Positions 32,724-41,625 of a DNA stretch of 64,000 nt are shown piece after piece (the stretch's first letter is position 1; every line of letters begins with the position of its first letter). The stretch is from assembly GCA_031761405.1 (NCBI GenBank), contig JASEVX010000001.1, positions 114,370,071-114,434,070 on the forward strand, in the 5' to 3' direction. Position numbers and translations under genes: made by a program. The stretch comes from Serripes groenlandicus. Its lineage: Eukaryota; Mollusca; Bivalvia; Cardiida; Cardiidae. The notes beneath the pieces are model-generated. The model made no database searches. It saw nothing but the letters and a program-made list of their open reading frames with translations, and had not been told where the DNA came from.

Positions 32724-32955
32724 TTAACCCTTTTCCCACATACAGCAACAGTGCAGCAGACGACTTTGAAATCACCAAGGCAAAAACACGGACCAATCTC
32801 TATAAATGAAAGTTTAATTATTGAAATGAGTTGAAAACATTGTGGCAAAAAGGGGATATTGCTTGTTTTGAGCAATTTCTCCTTTTGTCACGATGTTTTC
32901 AAAAGTCGTCTGCTGCAGAGGCATCAGAAAGCGTCTATATGTGTGAACTGGTTAA
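32724..32955 (-). mobile_element. Family C MITE, full length
   Basis: TTAACCCTTTTCCCACATAC to ATGTGTGAACTGGTTAA, TTAA on both sides. Middle CTATAAATGAAAGTTTAATT, centre GGATATTGCTTGTTTTGAGC. Confidence 0.88.
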
Positions 32956-33063
32956 TTTAGGGTTAAGCGCATGATCATACAGTTAAGATTCCGGTGATCC
33001 TGCACATCATAGATTCCGCCTATGTACTATGTTGGCATTAGTGCATCTGTTGACGAAAAAACT

Positions 33064-33205
33064 CGATTGATTGATTGATTGATTGGGGTTTAACGCCATT
33101 TTTAACAATTTCTCAGTTATATCACGGCGGCCAGTTCACCTACTCATGCATTTCCTGGTTTTCTAACACCAGTACTCCACAAAACAATCTTCCCAAGCAA
33201 CCAAA
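33064..33205 (-). mobile_element. SINE S1, 5'-truncated
   Basis: (TTGA)n tail GATTGATTGATTGATTGGGG, TTAACGCCATTTTTAACAAT, CGGCGGCCAGTTCACCTACT, stopping at CTTCCCAAGCAACC. Confidence 0.85.
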
Positions 33206-33435
33206 AAACTCGATGTGTACCCCATCGTGTATGACGCCAATGTAACATTAAATGAGGCCAAACCGAAGAGTTATTATGCTCCAAGATCTCAAAAACAGTT
33301 TGAGGGTTTATTAACCCTCGTCCGGTTACGCCTGACTTCATACACATCTTGCATATCACACTAAACACATGCCACTACTACTACTATTGTTACTGAAGCT
33401 TTATATAATTGATCATTTTTCTCATAATCGCCATT

Positions 33436-33662
33436 GTAACCCTTTTTTAACTTACAACAACTCTGAAGCAGACGACCCTGATATCTAGTCTACATAATGG
33501 GAACTCTCCATAAATAAAATAGCAATTAATGAATAAAGTTGAAAACATTATGACAAAAGGAGAAATTGAGCATTGTACTCATTTTCTCCTTTTACCACAA
33601 TGTTTTCAAAAGCTGTCTACAGCAAATATGTCAGAACGCGTCTGTATGGGGGAAAGGGTTAA
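33436..33662 (-). mobile_element. Family C MITE, full length
   Basis: GTAACCCTTTTTTAACTTAC to GTATGGGGGAAAGGGTTAA. Stem AAAAGGAGAAATTGAGCATT / TCATTTTCTCCTTTT. Confidence 0.85.
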
Positions 33663-33721
33663 AACAACATTTGCATATTTAAATATACACAAGAAAACAG
33701 TCTAAACCAAGACTTTCGTAC

Positions 33722-33951
33722 TTAACCCTTTCCCTCATATAGACGCTTTCTGACGCCTCTGCAGCAGACGGCTTTTTGAAAACATAGTGACAAAGGAAGA
33801 AATTGCACAAAACGTGCAATTTCTCCTTTTGCCACAATGTTTTCCACTTTTTGTCAAAGGTTATACATTCAATTATGGAGATTTTCTATTTTTTGACAAC
33901 ATACGTTCAAAGTCGTCTGCTGCAGAATTGCCGTATGAGGTAAAGGGTTAA
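33722..33951 (+). mobile_element. Family C MITE, full length, young
   Basis: TTAACCCTTTCCCTCATATA to TATGAGGTAAAGGGTTAA. It is close in sequence to the copies at 15334, 44153 and 60569. A tandem repeat of its right flank follows. Confidence 0.92.
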
Positions 33952-34128
33952 TTATTGAAGGATAAGGATGACAGGTTTAAGAAATCAGCTGAATAAGGGT
34001 TATGATAAAGGCGATCAATGAGGGAAAGGGTTAATTATTGAAGGATAAGGATGACGGGTTTAAGAAATCAGCTGAATAAGGGTTAATTATTGAAGGATAA
34101 GGATAACAGGTTTAAGAAATCAGCTAAA
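33948..34128 (+). repeat. Tandem repeat made from the MITE end and its flank, three units
   Basis: TTAATTATTGAAGGATAAGG and AAGAAATCAGCTGAATAAGG occur three times. Before the second unit the phrase ATGAGGGAAAGGG copies the family C terminus again, so the repeat includes transposon end plus flank. The second and third units are about 54 bp. Confidence 0.85.
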
Positions 34129-34139
34129 TCCGTCTGATC

Positions 34140-34425
34140 GATTTATTGGTGTTTATCGCATTTTTCCAAGATGTTTGCATTCATTCATGGAGTCAGCTCA
34201 CATACCCGTGTGTTTCCTAGCTTTCTCAGTACTTAGTAATCTACACAACACTATTTTCAAAGTCTCTGGCTGCTTTCCCGAAAAGACTGTTAGCATATTG
34301 CTTGAAAATGAAGCATATAGCATTGACATTGGTCAAACGTGGGAAATAATGTTGGCCGAGCTGGGGTTCGAACTCACACTTCAATGACAGCCCGCATCAC
34401 TACCGATTGAGCTAACAGGCCTCGG
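34140..34425 (-). mobile_element. SINE S1, full length, old
   Basis: Minus strand: head GCCTGTTAGCTCAATCGGTA, B box GAGTTCGAACCCC, body, and a GATAAACACCAATAAATCGA-type tail end (34140-34165). Internal sequence is much diverged. Confidence 0.7.
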
Positions 34426-34464
34426 TATGGAACGCCATGACCATCTTAGTATGACTTGTTTGCT

Positions 34465-34650
34465 TCGGTAGATATATCATTACATGCGGTGGAAATTTTA
34501 TTATATGCAGTAGATATTTTATTATATGTGGTAGATATTTTATTATATGTGGTAGATATTTCATTATGTATATTTTTTTTTGTACTAGTTTCTTTATATG
34601 CTGTACATTTATTTTTATATGTAGTACAACTCTTCTTATATGTGGTGGTA
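34465..34650 (+). repeat. 21-bp tandem repeat, ~8 copies, decaying to the right
   Basis: Unit TAGATATTTTATTATATGTG plus one base. It is exact for three units and loose further on (GTACTAGTTTCTTTATATGC). On the minus strand it reads HIIKYLP, a by-product of the 21-bp period. Confidence 0.85.
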
Positions 34651-34984
34651 CCGTCTTTACGGCCTGCACTCAGGCTGCGTACTTGTGTCGTCATATAATC
34701 CATGATGTATTGATACAATGAATTGATTTGTTCTCAGACAAGTGGAAATAACATCGGTGCATAGAATGATCAATTTCATGCAATAGTTTCATGTTGGTCG
34801 TCGTGTCGTATATCGAATTTTGTTATTACTATTATATTGTTTGTTTATGTTTTTATAATATTCCTGATTGTCTGCTTATACTCAATTGTCTTGAATCAAT
34901 TTATCATAGTTTATGGATATCCACGATAATGAGAAACTCAAGTTGATGCGAGTATCCACTGTTCGCACATTCTAGGACATTTTG

Positions 34985-35172
34985 TTAACCCTTTCCCACA
35001 TACAACACATTTGCAGTAGACGACCTTGAAAACATTGAGTTAAAATATGGAGCTCTCTAAAAATTGAAGTACAATTATTGAATAAAGTTTAAAACATTAT
35101 GGCAAGATGCCACACTCTTGCCACAATGTTTTCGGAGGGATCAGAAAGCGTCTGTATGTGTGAAAGGGTTCA
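34985..35172 (-). mobile_element. Family C MITE, internally deleted
   Basis: TTAACCCTTTCCCACATACA to GTGTGAAAGGGTTCA. The centre is only GGCAAGATGCCACACTCTTG, without the GAAATTGCTC arms. Confidence 0.82.
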
Positions 35173-35264
35173 TGAATGATTGGTTTCTGTATATTTCATA
35201 ACATTTCATCAAGCTGAAATCCAACAACCGACATGGCATCATCACCCATGATGGTTGACAAGAC

Positions 35265-35445
35265 TTTAACAATGGTAGTAATGGCTGTCCTTTCGTGGCG
35301 CTCAGGATTGCGGGGTTAGCTTTCCGACTAACTGGCTGGTGCCAGGATAAATAGACCAGTAGTACTGGTATCTTACTAAGGGAACCTCGTAATATAACTG
35401 AAAGCATGTTGAGATCGGCGTAAAACACAAAACAATCAATTGATT
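35265..35445 (+). mobile_element. SINE S2, 5'-truncated
   Basis: AATGGTAGTAATGGCTGTCC, GCGGGGTTAGC, CCAGTAGTACTGGTATCTTA, tail GATCGGCGTAAAACACAAAA then ATCAATTGATTG. Confidence 0.8.
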
Positions 35446-35607
35446 GTTGGCATGTTCTTACATATGTATAAGCTAGTCTTTGCTAAAATATTTATAACTC
35501 AACAGCCTGCAATGAAGACTCCGACTAGGCTGCGTGAACGTGTAGATTAATGTTGATATTGGTCTCAATTGATCTCAATAGTTTAAAGGCGTTCATGGCA
35601 TGTTGTT

Positions 35608-35672
35608 TAACCCTTTCCCACCTATAAGACTCATTTTGACAGACGACTTTTGAAGAAAATTGTTGTGGGGGT
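35608..35672 (+). mobile_element. Family C MITE left-end fragment
   Basis: TTTAACCCTTTCCCACCTAT, GACAGACGACTTTTGAAGAA, then the element is lost. Confidence 0.6.
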
Positions 35673-36154
35673 CCTGCATTATGCAAGAAAGAATTCACAA
35701 GGCGAAATTGATTACCGTCATTTTGGATCAAATCGGCCCCGGAAAAAACCGATGTTAAGCATTCTCTACTTTCCCCTTAAACAAGGTCAATATACTAAAA
35801 GTGATCAAATCAATCATTTCCGGTGCATCCTACGCACATGTACAATGCATTTAAAGTGATGGTATACACTAATTTCTATGCAGACAACGGTTTTTTTAGG
35901 GACTTTTTGGCCTATACTTTGAACTCTCCTACCCTGACTCAAATCACTATTCGTTGATCCTGGTTCGTGTTAATAGGTATAAGTTAGCTTTTGTGAATAG
36001 TGTACGTTCAGACCAGCATGGACATCTTCTCTGATTAATACGAACCTAAACAAGTCGACTGAAGATTTTAAAAAGCGCATCTAAGAATAATGTGAACAGT
36101 AAATATTTTAATCGGGCTATCCAGATGAACAGTCTTATATCTATTTTCACAGTT

Positions 36155-36384
36155 TTAACCCTTTCCCTCATACGACAATTCTGCAGCAGACGACTTTCAA
36201 CATATTTTGTAAAATAATGGAAAATCTCTATAATTGAATGGATAACCTATGACTAAAAGTGGAAAACATTGTGACAAAAGGAGAAATTGCACGTTTTGTG
36301 CAATTTCTTCTTTTGTTAATATGTTTTCAAAAAGCCGTCTGCTGCAGAGGTGTCAGAAAGCGTCTATATGAGGGAAAGGGTTAA
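36155..36384 (-). mobile_element. Family C MITE, full length
   Basis: TTAACCCTTTCCCTCATACG to ATGAGGGAAAGGGTTAA. Stem AGGAGAAATTGCACG / GTGCAATTTCTTCTT, with a CACG/GTGC variant at the apex. Confidence 0.92.
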
Positions 36385-36764
36385 AAAGATAACTTGTTCA
36401 TTTTCCTGTTGACTGGGGTGGGGGAGGGGGGTCATGTTATCGTAAAACACGATAAAAACTACTATGCTTGGAAAATACGTGGATACGAATTTAGGGATGA
36501 TCTAGGGTTCGCGTTTATGTCCTCGGAATTAAAATAATTTGTCCTGAAATGTCCGAAGCACTTGCTACAGATGTTTGTGAATGATAATATCTGTGAAATG
36601 GCATTGGCATTTTATGAGATTTCTGCACAATAGCAAGGGACAAACACCAATAAAACTCCGTAAGCGATTCTGTAATATTTCCCATAAAACACATCAACTT
36701 CCCTATTAAAACCGCAATAAAAATTGCAATATGATGCCATCGAAACTGTTGTCTAGGGTCCATA

Positions 36765-36968
36765 TTATGCAGAGGTCTTTTAAAAGGGGGGCAGTTTACT
36801 TTACTTTAACAACTTATATATCCGATTTTCGCTTTTAATGTCCATGCCAGTTGGCGCGTTATGCACGCATTTAAGAGCCGAATCCAATGATTACCCACAA
36901 CACAGGGTTAAGTCGAGTAATACGCATTTAAGCATGCGAAATATTCCTATTATCTAGAATCCTATGGG
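36765..36968 (-). mobile_element. Family B-like MITE, degenerate
   Basis: CAGAGGTCTTTTAAAAGGGG left. ATTACCCACAACACAGGGTT and TAAGTCGAGTAATACG remain of the right arm. Right end TTATCTAGAATCCTATG. Confidence 0.45.
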
Positions 36969-37063
36969 ACAAACAATCGGATAACTCAGTAGTCTCTCTT
37001 GAAATGTTTACCGGGAAAAAAATCCGATACTAGCGAAGCAGATGCTGTGTCGTCAAGGAAACG

Positions 37064-37073
37064 ATCACGTGAT
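37064..37073. promoter_or_regulatory. Palindromic CACGTG E-box (ATCACGTGAT), upstream of kinase
   Basis: A 10-bp perfect palindrome around CACGTG lies 1.09 kb upstream of the kinase ATG. It is a candidate bHLH (USF/MITF/TFE type) site. A second one lies 51 bp downstream. The function is inferred from motif and position only. Confidence 0.35.
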
Positions 37074-37114
37074 ATATTGTCATAATTAATTTTATGAACA
37101 TTTCATGACACCGT

Positions 37115-37124
37115 GTCACGTGAC
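37115..37124. promoter_or_regulatory. Palindromic CACGTG E-box (GTCACGTGAC), upstream of kinase
   Basis: This is the second 10-bp palindromic E-box, 51 bp (about five helical turns) from the first, so both would lie on the same DNA face. It is in the repeat-poor block before the kinase exon. Confidence 0.35.
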
Positions 37125-37215
37125 TGGGTTTATTGGATGATACGTATGGCTTATTTGTGATATTGTGTATATCTCAAGGCATCAGGAGAAATAGGCATAT
37201 ATCTGCGATTTTCTG

Positions 37216-37235
37216 TGACGTAGAAAGATGGCGTC
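37216..37235 (+). promoter_or_regulatory. TGACGT half-CRE next to YY1-like AAGATGGCG
   Basis: TGACGT at 37216-37221 is followed at 37225-37235 by AAGATGGCGTC, close to the core-promoter YY1 motif AAGATGGCGGC. YY1 motifs often lie just downstream of a transcription start, so the start may be near here. Vertebrate SIK1 is a CREB target, which makes the half-CRE of interest. No TATA box is clear. Confidence 0.35.
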
Positions 37236-37910
37236 GGCTCCAATACATTTTCATACATTAGGTCTTATCGATCCGTTTCTGAAAATCTGAAGGCATGTGG
37301 TAGGGAATTGTGTACAGGCGACTTTACCGTAACCATCATTGAATAATGTCGTACAATCGCTATGTTGGAATCTACTGTTATGTGTGCTCTTATGGCGGGT
37401 TTCGGGCTAATTCTTTTCAATTGAATTAATGTTTCGCGACATCATAACTTTTGCCAGATCCACACGCTTTGCATTTTTTGTTCTTTATTGGAAGATATTT
37501 AATGCTTATGAATATTAGTCTGATTTCAGTGATTTCATATCGAATAACATTTTAGCATCACATTGATTTTAAAGGGAGAAAGATAATAGCGAGGAAAATA
37601 TTCATTTGGAATGGTATCCGTTTTTATCGTTGATATCTTTTACGAATTGATTTTGACATTTAGGCCAATGTATTCAGCAGTGGAACTGGATTCAGTATGA
37701 CAATATCAAAGTGTGAACGGTACCAGGCTAGTGCGGCTAGTGAGGACCTATTTTCTTTGAACATCGGCAGACAGCCATTTTTGTGTCTGTGTGCACGAGA
37801 GGCACAATCAGTGTAATATAGGGGAATGATACGTAAAATACAGCTTCTCGTAACTCGGATTAAATTACCGTAGAAATACAGGGAAAAAGGAATAGGGTAT
37901 TTATTTGTAA

Positions 37911-38035
37911 TATTTTATTATTCTTCCGGAAATAAATAAAAAAATAAGATAAGGTACAGGGAGGAAAAAGAAAGAAGACAAGGAAATATATATATTTGTC
38001 AATTTTATTATTCTTCGCGCAAGAAATAATAATAA
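37911..38035 (+). repeat. Two tandem AU-rich hairpins in the presumed kinase 5' UTR
   Basis: Two related foldbacks lie 90 bp apart. Each has TTTTATTATTCTTC, a short CG-containing turn (CCGG or CGCGC) and a complementary AAGAAATAATAA-type arm, and each is followed by a purine-rich stretch. They are 120-240 bp before the ATG. They could be an old tandem duplication or a structured leader. Confidence 0.45.
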
Positions 38036-38154
38036 AAAAGAAATAAAAGGAGATAACAGAAAGAGAGAAAAAGGAATTATTATTTTTTCATTCGAGATGA
38101 AAGGAGTATTCTGCGATAACAGTGGAGCCCCAGTGTAAATGTAATGCAGAGATC

Positions 38155-38265
38155 ATGGGTAAAAAGATACAATGTATAGGTCGTTATGTGATGAACGGCC
38201 TCACCCTGGGGAAAGGCAATTTTGCCAGGGTAGAGCTCGCGACCCATGGGGTAACAGGATGTAAG
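38155..38265 (+). CDS. First coding exon of an AMPK-related (SIK-like) Ser/Thr protein kinase, partial
   Basis: This exon encodes 37 residues that start the kinase N-lobe. A short leader (MGKKIQCIGRY) is followed by beta-1 and the ATP-binding glycine loop GKGNFARV at residues 19-26, then VELATHGVTGCK. Alanine in place of the third loop glycine is typical of the SIK and MARK branch of AMPK-related kinases, and the LATH-VT-K pattern is closest to SIKs as I remember them. The ATG at 38155 is the first in frame after an in-frame TGA at 38098-38100, which supports this start. Translation runs to AAG and meets GTAAGC at 38266, a strong phase-0 donor placed exactly before the expected VAIK strand; reading through gives VSISPK, unlike a kinase. 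The catalytic lysine, HRD and DFG motifs must lie in later exons, which I did not find. Known family role: a kinase activated by LKB1 and acting in cAMP/CREB and metabolic signalling. SIK rather than MARK or NIM1 is an inference. Confidence 0.78.
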
Positions 38266-38271
38266 GTAAGC
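38266..38271 (+). other. Splice donor of kinase intron 1
   Basis: AAG|GTAAGC closely fits the GT-donor consensus. It sits where family alignment predicts the break before VAIK. A family C MITE begins 40 bp into the intron. Confidence 0.75.
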
Positions 38272-38305
38272 ATTTCACCCAAACTCACGAGTGTTTCTTA
38301 TTACT

Positions 38306-38518
38306 CGTTGCCCACATACAACATCACTGCAGTTGAAGACTTTGAAAATATCAGACAAACATATTGAAAATATCTTCAAATGATATGACGTCGATTTGAT
38401 TTAGTTGAAAACATTCTGGCAAGAGGAGAACTTGTTCAATATGGACACTCCCTCTCTTTGTCACAATGTTTCCACATATCTTCTGCTGCATATGGGTCTG
38501 CATGTGTGAAAAGGTTAA
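38306..38518 (-). mobile_element. Family C MITE in kinase intron 1, next to the donor
   Basis: TTGCCCACATACAACATCAC, CTGCAGTTGAAGACTTTGAA, AGAGGAGAACTTGTTCAATA, end CATGTGTGAAAAGGTTAA. It begins 40 bp after the exon, so any foldback in the nascent RNA would be close to the 5' splice site. Confidence 0.75.
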
Positions 38519-39910
38519 GTGACAGTTAAGTTTTGGGATGCATGATTTTTTACCAACATTGTAAATTGATTTATAGAACTCGTTCATATTTTAAAATGTC
38601 TACTTCCTGTAGATTTCTGTACACGTGCCGATAATATAGTTACATACCAACACTGGTGACCATGATATTCACCAGTCTTGAACTGGAGTCCTGCGCGATT
38701 GTCTACCCATTATATAATGTGTTACATACACCTCAAACAACGGCACACAGAGAACACAACACGTTTACACAATTGAGGCAGACATTTTTAGAAAACATTG
38801 TGCGAAAGGAAGAAGGTGCATTTGGATTTCCTCCCTCATGTTCTCAACTTTGTATTAAGCTGGGAAATCAACATTAGCCTACTTATTACATTTCTGGAAA
38901 AAGAACCGCTAAATGCCCTTATACATGATCAACACGGTAATTATTTTAAAGAAGTTTCTTGAAACAGTCTATGCTTTACTTGCGAACCGTGCACAGCACG
39001 AACAGACTGTGAGGAGGCGATGGTTGATCTGGATCTACACTTGTCTCCAATTCCTCACGGTTGTATTTAACTGAGCGCCGCACCATAACTTACAATGTAG
39101 GGACAAGGTCACCGGCAAAAAATGAGACATTCGAAGGTTGGAATATAGATATATGTCAAAAAAAAGATCAGGTTAAAACATGCATATTTTTCTTTCAGTA
39201 AGACACTATTCAACAGCTTTTACAATGGTATTTCAATAACTTAGTTAGCAACAGGGAATGCTCCCTGATCTAACTTCGCGAACTCGCAGGCAGATCTATG
39301 TTTTCACTTCACTTAATGAATACCTTGATCTAGCTGCGCGGACATGCATGCTGAGTCTATGTTTTCACTTCACAGATCGAAGGTTGGTTATTCTATAGCG
39401 TGATCTAAGTAGATATATTATAATATAAAGGCCACGTGATTACAATAACTATGTATAATCAGATTCAACACCTATCTTGCTAAATATCACTACCGAATTA
39501 ACCTCACAAGTACATACATATCAGGTTAACTGTTACAGTATACCTTGTATAAAGGACTGACATATATGATATTGCCAGCTGTGGTATTTTACATGTGAAT
39601 GTTATCTGATCGTGTTTTTAGTAATCTATAAATCAATACGGGGACGAATTTAGCCATTTAATACTATTGTCATCTTCATCTAACTGTAATAAAGACAAAT
39701 GCACTGTATCTATAGATGTTGTTACAGTTCATACGAACGCGTACTTTATACCGTTTGGTAGTATTTAGACCTTTTTTTAATCAACATACAACGCCGAAAT
39801 TAGCATTTCAGTACTAAGTTATCACGTTCGTATATTTATAACAAAAACGTTATAGATGTTGTGGTATTTTCTAGTTGCAACAATCTGTACTCGTTCTGTA
39901 CTACATAATT
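38519..39910. other. Intron; little recognisable
   Basis: Faint family C trace at 38760-38880 (TTGAGGCAGACATTTTTAGA, GTGCGAAAGGAAGAAGGTGC). Two imperfect ~60-bp tandem units at 39265-39376 share CTATGTTTTCACTTCAC. The rest is AT-rich. Confidence 0.5.
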
Positions 39911-39988
39911 GTATGTCTTTTTGGTACTATTTGAATCAAATTGACAATCCGTATTCCGTCTGCATACAAGTGAGTCCCTTGGTACTCT
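39911..39988 (+). repeat. Left part of the 74-bp array, cut off by a MITE
   Basis: TTTTTGGTACTATTTGAATC, then CCGTATTCCGTCTGCATACA and AGTGAGTCCCTTGGTACTCT follow the order of the 74-bp unit found after 40219. Confidence 0.75.
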
Positions 39989-40218
39989 TTAACCTTTTCC
40001 CACATACAACAAATCTGCAACAGACGACTTTGAAATCATCGAGACAAAAACCTGAAAAATCTCCATAAAAGATGGCTTTATTGTTAAATAAAGTTGAAAA
40101 CACTGTGGCCAAAGGAGACATTGCACATCATGAGCAATTTCTCCTTTGGCCACAATATCTTCAAAATTCGTCTGCTGCTATTGCGCCAAAAATGCGTCTA
40201 CAGGTTGGAAAGGGTTAA
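39989..40218 (-). mobile_element. Family C MITE nested in the 74-bp array
   Basis: TTAACCTTTTCCCACATACA to GGTTGGAAAGGGTTAA, TTAA flanked. Stem CCAAAGGAGACATTGCACAT / GAGCAATTTCTCCTTTGG. Array units continue on both sides. Confidence 0.9.
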
Positions 40219-41625
40219 ATCAAGTTGATTCTCTAGTAATGGCAGCCCATTCTCCCCCTGTATACATTCATGTTCTTTGGTACTATTAAAAACATTGGTA
40301 ACTCTTATAATGACAGCCCATACTTCTTCTGTATACATGTGAGTCCTTTGACACTATTGAAACACAGCTAAATCTCTAGTAATGGCAGCCCATACTTCTT
40401 CTGTATACATGTGAGTCCTTTGACACCATTGAAAACACAGCTCAATCTCTAGTAATGGCAGCCTATACTCATTCTGTATACATTCATGTTCTTTGGTACT
40501 ATTGAAAACATGGCTAAATATCTAGTAATGACAGCCCATACTTCTGGTGTATACATGTGAGTCCTTTGACCATATTGAAAACACAGCTACATCTCTAGTA
40601 ATGGCAGCCCATATACCTTCTGTATACATTCATGTTCTTTAGTACTATTGAAAACACAGCTAAATCTCTTGTAATGGCAGCCTATACTCCTTCTGTATAC
40701 ATTCATGTTCTTTGGTACTATTGAAAACATGGCTAACTCTCTAGTAATGACAGTCCATACTCCTTCTGTATACATTCATGTTCTTTGGTACTATTGAAAA
40801 CAGGGCTAACTCTCTAGTAATGACAGTCCATACTCCCTCTGTATACATGCATGTTCTTTGGTACTATTGGAAACATGGCTAACTCTCTAGTAATGACAGT
40901 CCATACTCCCTCTATATACTTGCATGTTCTTTGGTACTATTGAAAACACAACTAAATATCTTGTAATGGCAGTCCATACTTCTTTCATATACATTCATGT
41001 TCTTTGGTACTATTGAAAACACGGCTAAATCTCTAGTAATAACAGCCCATACTTCTTCTGTATACATGTGAGTCCTTTGACCATATTAGAAACACAGCTA
41101 CATCTCTTGTAACGGCAGCCCATACTTCTTTTGTAAACTTGCATGTTCTTTTAAACTATTGAAATACTGTTAAATCTCTAGTAATGCCAGCCCATACTCC
41201 TTCTGTATACATGCATGTTCTTTGACACTTTTGAACACATAGCTTAATATATATAGTAATGACAGCCCATACTCCTTCTGTATACATGTGAGTCTTTTGA
41301 CACAATTGAAAACGCATCTTAATATCTAGTAATGATCCAATACCACTTCTGCACATACTTGTGAGACATTGTACACTATTTAAAACGCATCTAAATCTCA
41401 AGTAATGGCAGCCCATACTTCTTCTGTATACATGTGCGTTCTTTGACACTTTTGAAAACACAGTTATATCGTTATTAATGACAGCCCATACTCATTCTGT
41501 ACACTCTTGGGTCCTTTGACACCATTGACATCCAGTTGAATATGTAGTACTGACAGTCCTTACCATCTTCTGTTTATATCTGTGTTATTTGAAGCCATTT
41601 AAATCCAGTTGAATCTCTCGTAACA
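40219..41625 (+). repeat. 74-bp tandem repeat, ~18 copies
   Basis: The unit holds TCTCTAGTAATGGCAGCCCA, ACTTCTTCTGTATACATGTG, AGTCCTTTGACACTATTGAA and AACACAGCTAA. Two half-unit variants alternate irregularly (CATGTGAGTCCTTTGACAC against CATTCATGTTCTTTGGTAC). The last units, 41470-41625, are strongly diverged. Minus-strand frames here (TEGVWAVIT repeats) are read-through of the array. Confidence 0.93.

Larger units (their letters stand above)
36970..38154 (+). promoter_or_regulatory. Repeat-poor block: likely promoter and 5' UTR of the kinase
   Basis: This block holds no A, B or C element, SINE or long tandem array, which is unusual for this window. It holds the two E-boxes, the half-CRE/YY1 pair and the paired hairpins, and ends in a purine-rich leader with an in-frame stop before the ATG. 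The transcription start cannot be placed from sequence alone, and a non-coding 5' exon is possible. Confidence 0.4.

Noticed and set aside
34412..34718. Minus frames with HIIKYLP or TTYNKIS repeats
   Set aside because: They come from a 21-bp tandem repeat whose period is a multiple of three.
38122..38154. Upstream GTG as kinase start (adds 11 residues, MEPQCKCNAEI)
   Set aside because: Animals rarely start at GTG. The first in-frame ATG is 38155, and an in-frame TGA lies at 38098.
38266..38367. Kinase frame continuing past 38265
   Set aside because: The sequence after the GT donor loses kinase similarity (VSISPK instead of VAIK) and runs into a MITE before a stop.
40587..41461. Minus frames with repeated TEGVWAVIT-type motifs
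   Set aside because: Read-through of the 74-bp array; the period is not a multiple of three, and each frame is broken by stops.
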